The position numbers were made by a program, and so were the translations under genes. A stretch of DNA of 64,000 nucleotides. Source: Sulfitobacter albidus (GTDB lineage Bacteria > Pseudomonadota > Alphaproteobacteria > Rhodobacterales > Rhodobacteraceae). How positions within the stretch are numbered: position 1 is the first letter of the stretch; every line of letters begins with the position of its first letter. Of this stretch, positions 50,649-58,672 are shown in pieces. The DNA is taken from positions 1,794,501-1,858,500 of the forward strand of contig NZ_CP073581.1 in the NCBI RefSeq assembly GCF_018200035.1. Reading direction: 5' to 3'. The notes below the pieces were generated by a model. The model made no database searches, was not told where the DNA came from, and worked only from the letters and a program-made list of their open reading frames with translations.

Positions 50649-51536
50649 ATGAAGCGCACCCTGCCCGACAGCCGCATCACCCCCGGCCATCCCGACCACG
50701 ACCGTCTGAGCGCGATCGCCGCCGAGATCACCGCCCGCGCGGGCGGCCCCGACAGGCTCGCCGCCGACTTTCCCGCGATGCTGCGCGGCTGCATCGACGA
50801 TGTGATCATGACGGCCAAGACCGGGCGCCGCGCCTACGAAGAGCTTGAGAAGACGGAGAAAACCTATATCGGGACGCGGGTCGAGATCGAGCTGCGCGCG
50901 CTGCTGAACCTGCCCCGCTCCACGCTTGATACGGCGATCCTGGGTCAGGACGTCGACATCAAGAACACGATGGGCAGCAATTGGATGATCCCGACGGAGG
51001 CCGTGGATCACCCCTGTATCCTCGTGGCGGCGGATGAAGCGCGCGCCCTGTGCTATCTGGGGCTAATCGTGGCGCGGCCCGAATACCTGACCGCCGGGCA
51101 AAACAAGGACGCCAAGAAATCCGTTTCCGCCGAAGGGTTTGCCCACATCCTCTGGCTGCTCTGCGCGCATCCCTATCCGCCGAATTTCTGGCGCACTGTC
51201 GATCCGGCGGCGGTGCTGCGCATCTTCGAGGGTCGATCCGGCAATGCCCGCATGGCCGCGCTTTTTCGCGAGGTTCAGGGGCGTCCCATCGGGCGCGACG
51301 TCGTGCAGGCGGTGGCGCAACAGCATGATTTCATGCGCCGCATCCGCTCTGACAAGGGGCGCGGCACCCGCGATATTCTGGCGCGCGAAGGCATCGCGTT
51401 GCTGTCGGGCCAATACGACGCGCCGCTGATCTCGGCGCTGGGGCTTGCGCCGTGCACCGGCAGCGAATTCATCGCGCACACCCCAATGACACCGCAGGCG
51501 CGCGCGCGGGTCTGGCCCGACGGGCCGCTCAGTTGA
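50649..51536 (+). CDS. NaeI-like type II restriction endonuclease
   Basis: This 295-residue protein resembles NaeI (317 aa), a type IIE enzyme that must bind two GCCGGC sites. The N-terminal catalytic domain shows EKTYIGTRVEIELRALL (70-86). A PD-(D/E)xK-like set of E79, D94, D103 and K105 (VDIK) follows, then NWMIPTEAVDHPCILV; the D-9-D-2-K spacing matches NaeI D86/D95/K97. The C-terminal half would be the effector DNA-binding domain. Recognition is inferred, not shown. It ends eight bases inside the convergent gene. Confidence 0.85.
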   Translation: MKRTLPDSRITPGHPDHDRLSAIAAEITARAGGPDRLAADFPAMLRGCIDDVIMTAKTGRRAYEELEKTEKTYIGTRVEIELRALLNLPRSTLDTAILGQDVDIKNTMGSNWMIPTEAVDHPCILVAADEARALCYLGLIVARPEYLTAGQNKDAKKSVSAEGFAHILWLLCAHPYPPNFWRTVDPAAVLRIFEGRSGNARMAALFREVQGRPIGRDVVQAVAQQHDFMRRIRSDKGRGTRDILAREGIALLSGQYDAPLISALGLAPCTGSEFIAHTPMTPQARARVWPDGPLS

Positions 51537-51879
51537 TCGGAAAGCGCTTCAGGCAGCCCGGCGCGTTGCGCTGGTAATCGCTGAGCGTGTCATCCACGCT
51601 GCGCCGGTCGCGCATCACTTCCATCGCGCGTTTCTTGCTGACCCAGGGGCCAGAGACATGGCGTTCGAGGATGAGCACGCTGATCCCCAACAGCACGTCT
51701 TTTTCCGCATCCGCCATCAGCCCGGCGCGGTTGAGGGTTATGCCGGTGAAGGCCATCATATTGGCGCAGCGCAGGGCCGATGCCTCGCGCCCCTCGTAGG
51801 TGCGCGTGGCGACCTCCGCCTGCGCGATTGCGGGGCCAGAGAGAAGGAGCACAACAGCGCCCAGCGCCGCACGGCGCAT
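51529..51879 (-). CDS. Small secreted protein, unknown function
   Basis: This 116-residue protein has a signal peptide (MRRAALGAVVLLLSGPAIAQA). The mature part has two cysteines (ALRCANMMAF and APGCLKRF), conserved-looking RTYEGREAS, and a C-terminal RRSVDDTLSDYQRNAPGC. No family recognised. Its ATG overlaps the stop of the upstream ligand-binding gene (TGATG), so the two form an operon. The two-cysteine layout suggests one disulfide in the periplasm. Confidence 0.75.
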   Translation of the reverse strand: MRRAALGAVVLLLSGPAIAQAEVATRTYEGREASALRCANMMAFTGITLNRAGLMADAEKDVLLGISVLILERHVSGPWVSKKRAMEVMRDRRSVDDTLSDYQRNAPGCLKRFPIN

Positions 51880-52118
51880 CAGAACACCTTGAACGTCATG
51901 GTGGTCAGGGATCGCTCGATCCCCTCGATGTCGAGCAGATTGTCGTTGATATAGACGCCCACGTCCTGATCCGCGGGGATGTAGACCTTCATCAGCAGAT
52001 CGAAATCGCCGGAGGTCGAATACAGCTCTGAATGAAATTCGCGCAGGGCAATCGCCTCGGCCACGCGGTAGGTTGTGCCGGGGCGACAACGGATCTGGAT
52101 AAAGACACAGGTGGACAT
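51879..52118 (-). CDS. Stand-alone Lrp/AsnC ligand-binding (RAM) domain protein
   Basis: This 79-residue protein is only the C-terminal ferredoxin-like RAM domain of Lrp/AsnC regulators (FIQIRCRPGTTYRVAEAIAL, FDLLMKVYIPADQDVGVYIND, and IEGIERSLTTMTFKVF). The DNA-binding helix-turn-helix is missing. Such proteins may sense amino acids or modulate full-length Lrp proteins by mixed oligomerisation. The conserved G-D-F-D-L-L-M-K turn is present. It starts 132 bp from the divergent hisB. Confidence 0.87.
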   Translation of the reverse strand: MSTCVFIQIRCRPGTTYRVAEAIALREFHSELYSTSGDFDLLMKVYIPADQDVGVYINDNLLDIEGIERSLTTMTFKVF

Positions 52119-52250
52119 GGGGCGGCTGGCTCCGATCAGAGGATGCGGTCAGGCTGGCACGTCCCCCGCAGCGGCGCAATCCCAAACCGCCCCTTGGCGC
52201 GCTGGGGCGGGCTGGTATAAGAGCGCCGAAACCAGTCAGGAGCCTGCCCC

Positions 52251-52838
52251 ATGCGCCGCGCCACGATCACCCGCAAAACCGCCGAGACCGATATCGAGGT
52301 CACCCTCGATCTGGATGGCACGGGCCGCTACGACAACCAGACCGGCGTGGGATTTTTCGATCACATGCTCGATCAGCTGTCGCGCCACGCGCTGATCGAC
52401 ATGACCGTCCGCTGCGAGGGCGATCTGCACATTGACGATCACCACACGGTCGAGGATGTGGGGATCGCACTGGGTCAGGCCCTGACGCAGGCAATGGGTG
52501 AAAAACGCGGCATAAATCGTTACGGCAGTTGCCTTTTGCCGATGGACGACGCGCTGGTGCGCGCCGCCCTTGATCTGTCGGGGCGGCCCTTTCTGGTGTG
52601 GAACGTCGATTTGCCCACGGCCAAGATCGGCACATTCGATACCGAACTGGTGCGCGAATTCTTTCAGGCGCTCAGCACCCACGGCGGCATCACGCTGCAC
52701 GTCGACCAGCTGCACGGGCTCAACAGCCACCACATCGCCGAGGCCGCGTTCAAGGCGGTGGCCCGTGCCCTTCGCGACGCGCTTGAGGCGGATCCGCGCA
52801 AGGGCGATGCGATCCCCTCGACCAAGGGCAGCCTTTGA
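52251..52838 (+). CDS. hisB: Imidazoleglycerol-phosphate dehydratase
   Basis: HisB dehydrates IGP to imidazoleacetol phosphate in histidine synthesis. The 195-residue monofunctional enzyme has the two metal-binding histidine clusters, [14 protein letters not shown] and [12 protein letters not shown], plus [12 protein letters not shown]. Length is normal for the dehydratase without the phosphatase domain. Its stop overlaps the hisH start by one base (TGATG). A promoter probably lies in the 132-bp divergent gap. Confidence 0.97.
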   Translation: MRRATITRKTAETDIEVTLDLDGTGRYDNQTGVGFFDHMLDQLSRHALIDMTVRCEGDLHIDDHHTVEDVGIALGQALTQAMGEKRGINRYGSCLLPMDDALVRAALDLSGRPFLVWNVDLPTAKIGTFDTELVREFFQALSTHGGITLHVDQLHGLNSHHIAEAAFKAVARALRDALEADPRKGDAIPSTKGSL

Positions 52839-53476
52839 TGCTGACCGCGCTCATTGACTACGAAAGCGGCAATCTGCACAGCGCCCACAAGGCGTTCGAG
52901 CGGATGGCCCGAGAGGGGGACGCGGGCGAGGTGGTCGTGACCTCCGACGCCGATACCGTCGCCCGCGCCGACCGTGTGGTCCTGCCGGGCGATGGCGCCT
53001 TTCCGGCCTGCATGGCGGCACTCAAGGGCACCGGCGGGCTCTACGACGCGATGATCGAGGCGGTGGAGGCGCGCGGGCGTCCCTTCCTTGGCATCTGCGT
53101 CGGTATGCAGCTGATGGCAAGCTGGGGGCGCGAGTATGAGGATACGCGCGGTCTGGATTGGATCGGCGGTGAGGTGACGCGCATCGTGCCGTCAGACCCC
53201 ACGCTCAAGGTGCCGCATATGGGCTGGAACGATCTGATCCTCGACGCGCCGCACCCGGTATTCGACGGGATCAGCACCGGCGATCACACCTATTTTGTGC
53301 ACAGCTACCACATGGCAGTGACCGACCCCGCGCAGCGGCTGGCCCATGTGGATTACGCAAGCGACGTCACCGCCGTGATCGGGCGCGACAATATGCTGGG
53401 GATGCAGTTCCACCCCGAGAAAAGCCAGACCACCGGCCTGCGCCTGATCTCGAACTTCCTCGCCTGGCGACCCTGA
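52838..53476 (+). CDS. hisH: Imidazole glycerol phosphate synthase, glutaminase subunit HisH
   Basis: HisH hydrolyses glutamine and channels ammonia to HisF. The 212-residue class I amidotransferase has the nucleophile cysteine in LGICVGMQLM (about residue 87) and the His-Glu pair in MQFHPEKSQ. The ATG at 52838 in TGATG is preferred over the TTG three bases earlier. The partner hisF lies 1.3 kb downstream, with a DUF2147 gene and hisA between. Confidence 0.97.
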   Translation: MLTALIDYESGNLHSAHKAFERMAREGDAGEVVVTSDADTVARADRVVLPGDGAFPACMAALKGTGGLYDAMIEAVEARGRPFLGICVGMQLMASWGREYEDTRGLDWIGGEVTRIVPSDPTLKVPHMGWNDLILDAPHPVFDGISTGDHTYFVHSYHMAVTDPAQRLAHVDYASDVTAVIGRDNMLGMQFHPEKSQTTGLRLISNFLAWRP

Positions 53477-53500
53477 GGCAGAGGGCGCGCGCCCCCTGCC
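53477..53500. terminator. Hairpin between hisH and the DUF2147 gene
   Basis: A 24-base near-perfect palindrome (GGCAGAGGGCGC/GCGCCCCCTGCC) lies immediately after the hisH stop, between convergent genes. There is no clear T-run on either side. Confidence 0.5.
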
Positions 53501-53509
53501 CCGGTTGGC

Positions 53510-53893
53510 TCAGTTCACGCGGCTCCACGTCTGCTTTTTGCAGATCGGGCCGACGCAGCCGGACACTTTGAGCGTGTTGCCCGACAGCGCCATCTTTGAT
53601 TTGAAGGTCTTGCCGGTTGAAGGCTGCCAGATCTTGCCGCTTTTGTAGGAACCGCCGCCCGCCGGCTGCATGTCCCACACCAGCTGCTTGCCCTTGTTGG
53701 CCGAGTTGTACTCGCCGCCGCTGTTGAACGTGCGCGAGATCGTCCCGCACAGGGCCGCGCCGCATTTGCTCATCTTGACGTGCGCGTAGGCGCCATCGTC
53801 CACCTCGGTCTTCCAGGTGCCCAGTGCCGGATCGGCAAAACCCGCCCCGGCGGTGCCCAGCGCCACAATGGCCGCTGCAATGATCGTTTTCAT
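53510..53893 (-). CDS. DUF2147 family secreted protein
   Basis: This 127-residue protein has a signal peptide ([20 protein letters not shown]) and the DUF2147 lipocalin-like pattern: G-x-W near the mature N-terminus (ALGTWKTE), [13 protein letters not shown], and the late [15 protein letters not shown]. It should be periplasmic; the family's ligand is unknown. The ATG at 53893 has a GGGAGG upstream. It is inserted on the opposite strand between hisH and hisA. Confidence 0.88.
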   Translation of the reverse strand: MKTIIAAAIVALGTAGAGFADPALGTWKTEVDDGAYAHVKMSKCGAALCGTISRTFNSGGEYNSANKGKQLVWDMQPAGGGSYKSGKIWQPSTGKTFKSKMALSGNTLKVSGCVGPICKKQTWSRVN

Positions 53894-54028
53894 GGTCAAT
53901 CCTCCCAAATTGCCAGCCAACCATTCCCGACACTCGGGCGTTCAGGCAAGGCTGACGTCGGGTCGCGTTGCACATCCGCGCCAATCGGTGCACAACGCGG
54001 CAAACGCACCACACGAAGGGCCGCCGCG

Positions 54029-54745
54029 ATGATCCTCTACCCCGCTATCGACCTCAAGGATGGGCAGGCCGTGCGTCTGGTACACGGCGACATGGCGCGC
54101 TCGACTGTGTTCAACGATGATCCTGCCGCCCAGGCGCGCGCGTTTGTCGACGCCGGTTGCCAGTGGCTGCATCTCGTGGATCTCAACGGCGCTTTTGCGG
54201 GCGCGCCGGTCAACGCCGCCCCGGTCGAGGCGATCCTCAAGGCCTGCCCGGTGCCCGCGCAGCTGGGCGGTGGTATCCGCGACATGGCCACCATCGAGCG
54301 TTGGTTGGAGCGCGGTCTGGCCCGCGTTATCCTCGGCACCGTAGCGGTCGAAAACCCCGATCTGGTGCGCGAAGCGGCCCGCGCCTTTCCCGGCAAGGTC
54401 GCCGTGGGCATCGACGCGCGCAACGGCCGTGTCGCGACCAAAGGCTGGGCTGAGGAGACGGACGTGATGGTCACCGACCTTGCCAAATCCTTCGAGGACG
54501 CGGGCGTGGCCGCCATCATCTACACCGACATCCTGCGCGACGGCGCCATGGGCGGCCCGAACGTGGACGCCACCGCCGATCTGGCACGCGCCGTCTCGAT
54601 CCCCGTGATCGCGAGCGGCGGCGTCTCCTCGCTGGCCGATCTGCAAGCGCTCAAGGCCACCGGCGTGATCGAGGGCGCGATTTCGGGTCGGGCGCTCTAT
54701 GACGGGGCGATTGATCTGGGGTCCGCGCTCACCGCGCTGGCCTGA
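54029..54745 (+). CDS. hisA: ProFAR isomerase HisA
   Basis: HisA isomerises ProFAR to PRFAR. The 238-residue beta/alpha-barrel starts [17 protein letters not shown] (catalytic Asp8) and has [24 protein letters not shown] (second catalytic Asp, about 127-130) and ASGGVSSL phosphate-binding loops. The ATG at 54029 gives standard length. It is read as hisA-hisF-hisE, after the convergent DUF2147 gene breaks the continuity with hisBH. Confidence 0.97.
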   Translation: MILYPAIDLKDGQAVRLVHGDMARSTVFNDDPAAQARAFVDAGCQWLHLVDLNGAFAGAPVNAAPVEAILKACPVPAQLGGGIRDMATIERWLERGLARVILGTVAVENPDLVREAARAFPGKVAVGIDARNGRVATKGWAEETDVMVTDLAKSFEDAGVAAIIYTDILRDGAMGGPNVDATADLARAVSIPVIASGGVSSLADLQALKATGVIEGAISGRALYDGAIDLGSALTALA

Positions 54746-54787
54746 TCGCCTCTGGCCCCCTGCCCGCGAAACGGCTAAACCCGCCCC

Positions 54788-55549
54788 ATGTTGAAAACCC
54801 GCATCATCCCCTGTCTCGACGTGGCCGATGGCCGTGTGGTCAAAGGCGTGAATTTTGTCGGCCTGCGCGATGCGGGCGATCCGGTGGATGCCGCCATCGC
54901 CTACGATGCCGCCGGCGCGGACGAGCTGTGCTTTCTCGACATCCACGCCACCCATGAAAATCGCGGGACCATGTTCGATCTGGTGCGCCGCACGGCGGAG
55001 CATTGCTATATCCCGTTGACCGTGGGCGGGGGCGTGCGGTCCGCGCAGGACGTCCGCGCGCTGCTGCTTGCGGGCGCGGATAAGGTCAGCTTCAACTCCG
55101 CCGCCGTGGCCAACCCCGATGTGGTGGCTGAGGCCGCGGATCAATTCGGCAGCCAGTGTATCGTCGCCGCCATCGACGCCAAGACGGTCAGCCCCGGCCA
55201 ATGGGAGATTTTCACCCACGGGGGGCGCAAACCCACCGGTATCGATGCGGTGGCGTTCGCCCACACCATGGTCGCCAAGGGCGCCGGAGAGATCCTGCTG
55301 ACCTCCATGGACCGTGACGGCACGAAATCGGGCTTCAACCTGCCGCTTACCCGCGCAATTTCGGACGCGGTCGGCGTGCCGGTGATCGCCTCGGGTGGCG
55401 TCGGCACGCTCGATCACCTCGTCGAAGGCGTCACCGAAGGGGGCGCCAGCGCCGTTCTTGCCGCCTCGATCTTTCACTTCGGCACCTTCACCATCGCAGA
55501 GGCCAAACAGCACATGGCCGCCGCCGGGATCCCCATGAGGCTCGCATGA
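54788..55549 (+). CDS. hisF: Imidazole glycerol phosphate synthase, cyclase subunit HisF
   Basis: HisF uses ammonia from HisH to make IGP and AICAR from PRFAR. The 253-residue barrel has Asp11 in [27 protein letters not shown], the second catalytic Asp in [10 protein letters not shown] and [10 protein letters not shown]. It starts 42 bp after hisA and overlaps hisE by four bases. Confidence 0.97.
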   Translation: MLKTRIIPCLDVADGRVVKGVNFVGLRDAGDPVDAAIAYDAAGADELCFLDIHATHENRGTMFDLVRRTAEHCYIPLTVGGGVRSAQDVRALLLAGADKVSFNSAAVANPDVVAEAADQFGSQCIVAAIDAKTVSPGQWEIFTHGGRKPTGIDAVAFAHTMVAKGAGEILLTSMDRDGTKSGFNLPLTRAISDAVGVPVIASGGVGTLDHLVEGVTEGGASAVLAASIFHFGTFTIAEAKQHMAAAGIPMRLA

Positions 55550-55875
55550 CCCATCCGACTTCCGCGCGCGGACCGCTCGACGATCTCTACGCCACCATCC
55601 TCGCCCGCAAGGACGCCGATCCCGCCAGCAGCTGGACCGCGCAGCTGCTCGCCAAAGGACCCGAGAAATGCGCCGAGAAGTTCGGCGAGGAAGCCATCGA
55701 GGCGATTATCGAAGCGATCAAAGACGACAAGGCTGCGCTCACTTCAGAAGCCGCCGATGTGCTCTATCACCTGCTGGTGATGCTCGCCGCGCGCGACGTG
55801 ACGCTGACCGATGTGCTGGATGAGCTTACCCGCCGACAGTCCCAATCCGGCGTGGCGGAAAAGGCCAGCCGCTAG
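55546..55875 (+). CDS. hisE: Phosphoribosyl-ATP pyrophosphatase
   Basis: HisE cleaves pyrophosphate from PR-ATP. The 109-residue all-alpha protein has the MazG-like metal-binding helix ([34 protein letters not shown]) with conserved E-E-x-x-E and E-x-x-D. It overlaps hisF by four bases and ends the histidine run. Confidence 0.95.
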   Translation: MTHPTSARGPLDDLYATILARKDADPASSWTAQLLAKGPEKCAEKFGEEAIEAIIEAIKDDKAALTSEAADVLYHLLVMLAARDVTLTDVLDELTRRQSQSGVAEKASR

Positions 55876-55975
55876 CCCCGTTGCGTCCGAGCGACCGTGC
55901 CCCGTCCGGCGGGTGCCGGTGCGGCGGGTGCCCCCCAAAAAAATAACTTCGCGGGCCGCGCCCGCGTCCGCGCGG

Positions 55976-56443
55976 TCACAGCTTGCTCGAAATTACGCCC
56001 GTCGCGAAACCGCCCATGCGCAGTTCCCCGAAAAGACGCTGGTATTCGATCTTGGGGCAGCGATCCTGGATTACATCGACGCCTGCCGCCTCGGCCCGCT
56101 CCGTCGCCTGCGCGTGCATCACCCCGATCTGCATCCAGATCGTGCGCAATCCCGGCAATGCCGCCAGCGCCTCCTCCACGATCTCCGGCACCGCCTCGGA
56201 CCGCCGAAAGATGTCGACCATATCTACCGGCCCCTCGATCTGCGACAACGCGCCTACGACCGTGCCACCGAACAGGCGCTCCCCGGCCAGCTTTGGGTTC
56301 ACCGGCACCACCTCGAACCCCTTGAGGCTCAGATAGCGCGCGACAAAGTAACTGGGCCGCACCGGATTGCCCGACACGCCGACAACCGCGATCCGCTTGG
56401 TGCGCCCAAGGATCTCTTTCAGATATGCGTCCGCGTAGTCCAT
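55976..56443 (-). CDS. CoA-binding domain protein (YccU-like)
   Basis: This 155-residue single-domain Rossmann protein has RIAVVGVSGNPVRPSYFVARYL, GFEVVPVNP and a late GVDVIQDRCPKIEYQRL. These match the CoA-binding domain of succinyl-CoA-synthetase-like proteins and the short YccU family. The specific function is unknown. It follows the zinc-ribbon gene by six bases and may be in an operon with it and rlmB. Confidence 0.9.
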   Translation of the reverse strand: MDYADAYLKEILGRTKRIAVVGVSGNPVRPSYFVARYLSLKGFEVVPVNPKLAGERLFGGTVVGALSQIEGPVDMVDIFRRSEAVPEIVEEALAALPGLRTIWMQIGVMHAQATERAEAAGVDVIQDRCPKIEYQRLFGELRMGGFATGVISSKL

Positions 56444-56449
56444 GGTTCC

Positions 56450-56755
56450 TCAGTCAAAGATATCTTCAACAAAATCGAACGCTTCCGAGGCGACTTTGCG
56501 CCAAAGGCTTTTGCGTTTCTTGACCTTGCGGGGTTTGGATTTCTTCACCGCCGCCGCCTTGGGCAGGCTGCGCAGTTTGGGCGCGGGCTGATGGCTGACG
56601 GCGGCGGTCGCGGGTTTTGCCAGCGGCATCGCCTTGAGATCGCGCAGCGGCGCGCCGCAGGTGCCACAGGTCAGCGTGTGGTGGCCCGCGTCCAGCCGCA
56701 GCATTGCGCGGGTGCCGCAGTGGCAACAGGTGGCAATCTTGGACGGGTGCGCCAT
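56450..56755 (-). CDS. Small zinc-ribbon protein
   Basis: This 101-residue protein has two CxxC knuckles (CCHCGT around 11-15 and LTCGTCGAPL around 29-35), likely binding one zinc. A strongly basic linker (KKSKPRKVKKRKSLWRK) and a short acidic tail (AFDFVEDIFD) follow. No named family recognised. The basic segment suggests nucleic-acid or ribosome contact, which is inference. It lies nine bases after rlmB. Confidence 0.78.
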   Translation of the reverse strand: MAHPSKIATCCHCGTRAMLRLDAGHHTLTCGTCGAPLRDLKAMPLAKPATAAVSHQPAPKLRSLPKAAAVKKSKPRKVKKRKSLWRKVASEAFDFVEDIFD

Positions 56756-56764
56756 GGGCTCTCT

Positions 56765-57541
56765 CTAGCTGTGCTCTCTGGACGCATATAGGGCGATGGC
56801 GGCGGCATTTGAGACGTTGAGCGAGCCAAATGCGCCGCCCGCGTCGATCCGTACCAGCGCATCCACCGTCTCGCGTGTTTTCTCGCGCAGCCCCGGCCCC
56901 TCGGCCCCCAGCACCAGCGCCACGGGGCGGTCGCGCTTGCCGTCCAGCGCGGCCTCGATGGTCTGCTCGGCCTCTCCGTCGAGGCCCAGCACCAGATAGC
57001 CCATGTTCTGTAACGTGCGGATCCCGTCGGCCAGATTGCGGATGCGCAGGTAGGGTTGCCGCTCCAGCGCGCCCGATGCCGTCTTGGCCAGCGCGCCGGT
57101 CTCGGGCGCGGAATGGTGGCGCGTGCCGATCACCGCACTTGCGCCCATCACCTCGGCCGAGCGCAGGATCGCGCCCACGTTATGTGGATCCGTCACCCGG
57201 TCGAGCATCATCACACGCGGCGCGGCATCCCCGATGCACACATCCTCCATCCGACCCCAATCAAGCGGTTTGACCTCCAGCACGGCCCCCTGGTGCACCG
57301 ATCCGGGATCGAGCGGCGGGCGGAACTTGCGCGGATCAACCACTTCGGGCGTGATCCCTGAGGCCGCGATCGCCTCCGTCAGCTTGGCCTCGGCGTTGGG
57401 GGTGACCATCAGCGTGATCTTTTCGCGCGCGGGGTTCATCAGCGCATCGCGCACCGCGTGCAGCCCGAAAAGCCACAGCGTCTCCCGCGCCTCGGCCTTT
57501 TTGCCCTGCTCTTTTGCAACGACCCACTTGGGTTTTTTCAT
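56765..57541 (-). CDS. rlmB: SPOUT 2'-O-ribose rRNA methyltransferase (RlmB/TrmH family)
   Basis: This 258-residue protein has an N-terminal L30e-like RNA-binding domain (about 25-100) and a SpoU knot domain. Motif 1 is DPHNVGAILRSAEVMGA, motif 2 ALVLGAEGPGLR and motif 3 SLNVSNAAAIALY. RlmB methylates G2251 in the 23S rRNA P-loop; TrmH/TrmL specificity cannot be ruled out. The start at 57541 (MKKPKWVV) is preferred over a codon 18 bases upstream. It is divergent from tRNA-Tyr. Confidence 0.92.
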   Translation of the reverse strand: MKKPKWVVAKEQGKKAEARETLWLFGLHAVRDALMNPAREKITLMVTPNAEAKLTEAIAASGITPEVVDPRKFRPPLDPGSVHQGAVLEVKPLDWGRMEDVCIGDAAPRVMMLDRVTDPHNVGAILRSAEVMGASAVIGTRHHSAPETGALAKTASGALERQPYLRIRNLADGIRTLQNMGYLVLGLDGEAEQTIEAALDGKRDRPVALVLGAEGPGLREKTRETVDALVRIDAGGAFGSLNVSNAAAIALYASREHS

Positions 57542-57698
57542 AGCCGTATCTCCGGGCACATGCGCCTGCTGCCACCTCTAGCCCGCAGCGCCCCCGATGC
57601 CAAGCAAAGCCCCCCGCGCACCCCATCCGATCTGCCCCGCAAAACGGCGGATTTTGGTATTGACGCCCCCAGACCTGCCGCGTATTCACGCCGCCAGT

Positions 57699-57782
57699 GG
57701 GCGACAGGCCGCAAGGTGTGGCAGGGGACTGTAACTCCCTCGCGGAGACGCACGCCTGGTTCGATTCCAGGGTCGCCCACCA
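57699..57782 (+). tRNA. tRNA-Tyr (GTA anticodon, long variable arm)
   Basis: Acceptor stem GGGCGAC/GTCGCCC (57699-57705, 57772-57778), discriminator A and encoded CCA. Anticodon arm is GGGGA-CTGTAAC-TCCCT with anticodon GTA. There is a long variable arm (CGCGGAGACGCACG) and T arm CCTGG-TTCGATT-CCAGG. Class II structure, G1-C72 and A73 fit bacterial tRNA-Tyr. The D arm is unusual: position 8 is A rather than T, and A14 and A21 are not obvious. Confidence 0.87.
57736..57782 (+). repeat. Direct repeat, copy 1 (3' part of tRNA-Tyr)
   Basis: These 47 bases run from the 3' side of the anticodon stem through the variable arm, T arm and CCA. They are repeated exactly at 57935-57981, 199 bp downstream in the same orientation. 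Confidence 0.95.
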
Positions 57783-58188
57783 CCGAACGCTTTCTTCCGA
57801 TACAATTATTGAAGACTTACGGCCTTTTCACAAAGCAAAGGGCCAATGCAACTCGTTGAACAATCACTTCTGCCAAACCAATCGATCCCCCGGATCGATT
57901 TTGCGTGCGTCACGGAAGGCAGCGCCCACTTCGTTCCCTCGCGGAGACGCACGCCTGGTTCGATTCCAGGGTCGCCCACCATTCACTTCCCTTCGAACGA
58001 AGATTTTTCAGCGATATGCGCGCTGACACCTCAGTGGCGCAGCGCATCTCCCTCAAGCAGCTATAGCGCCAACAAACCGGTCCCCCAGAAAACGAAGTCG
58101 AGAACGCGGCACTTCACGGCGAGACCGTCTTTGGCGCTCCTCATTGCAATTTGTCGCGCGCCCGGCCACCGCCGGGCGCACGACCAAG
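57783..58188. other. Non-coding interval containing the duplicated tRNA-Tyr end
   Basis: About 400 bp without a convincing gene. The part between the two repeat copies (57783-57934) is lower in GC than its surroundings and has no integrase or other frame. A short palindrome (AATCGATCCCCCGGATCGATTT) lies at about 57880-57901. Beyond the second copy (57982-58188) only unsupported short frames are seen. It may be the remains of an integrated element. Confidence 0.6.
57935..57981 (+). repeat. Direct repeat, copy 2 (isolated tRNA-Tyr 3' end)
   Basis: An exact 47-base copy of the 3' portion of tRNA-Tyr, including CCA, without any 5' half. This is the structure left by site-specific integration into a tRNA gene or by a local duplication. 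It cannot encode a functional tRNA by itself. Confidence 0.95.
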
Positions 58189-58479
58189 TCAGTTCCTGGT
58201 CCCGTTCACACCGCGCTGGCGCAGGGCAAGCCGATAGATCTCGCGGTAGGTGTCGATGGAGATCACGGGATCGCTCGCGAGATCGTAGGACGCCACGGAG
58301 ACGGCGCGGCGCGCCTGAATGGAGACTGCCGACAGATCGTCGCTGAACCTGACGCATTTGTTTTGCGCACAAAAGAAGCCCGGCTGCACGCGCACACTCC
58401 CATTTGATGCGGATTGCGCAGAAACTGCGGTGCCGCCCATCGCAAGCGCGGCAGTCGCCGCAAAAAGAAAATGTTTCAT
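58189..58479 (-). CDS. Small secreted protein, unknown function
   Basis: This 96-residue protein has a signal peptide (MKHFLFAATAALAMGGTAVSA). The mature domain has two nearby cysteines (GFFCAQNKCVRF) and a C-terminal helix (IDTYREIYRLALRQRGV). No family recognised. The ATG at 58479 gives a proper signal peptide; the longer open frame upstream adds Arg/Thr-rich sequence that looks non-coding. Confidence 0.72.
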   Translation of the reverse strand: MKHFLFAATAALAMGGTAVSAQSASNGSVRVQPGFFCAQNKCVRFSDDLSAVSIQARRAVSVASYDLASDPVISIDTYREIYRLALRQRGVNGTRN

Positions 58480-58614
58480 CGTATCAGATCCCCATTGATG
58501 CCTACTCTGGTGAAGTGGCCTGAATTCTGACACCGGCAAGGGGCCCGCCCTCACATGCGCGTGAGGCGCCCCGGCTCTGTGTGGCAGTGCGGTTTGTGAA
58601 GTATCATCGGCGTA

Positions 58615-58648
58615 GAAAAAAGCCCCCCGACCGGTGAGGTCGGAGGGC
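58615..58648 (-). terminator. Terminator of the 711-aa repeat-protein gene
   Basis: On the minus strand the stem GCCCTCCGACC/GGTCGGGGGGC (58638-58648, 58622-58632; one G-T pair) with a TCACC loop is followed by a T-run (58615-58621). It lies 24 bases after the stop of the upstream gene. Confidence 0.88.
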
Positions 58649-58672
58649 TTGAGCGTGTTGCGAAGGCTCGGA

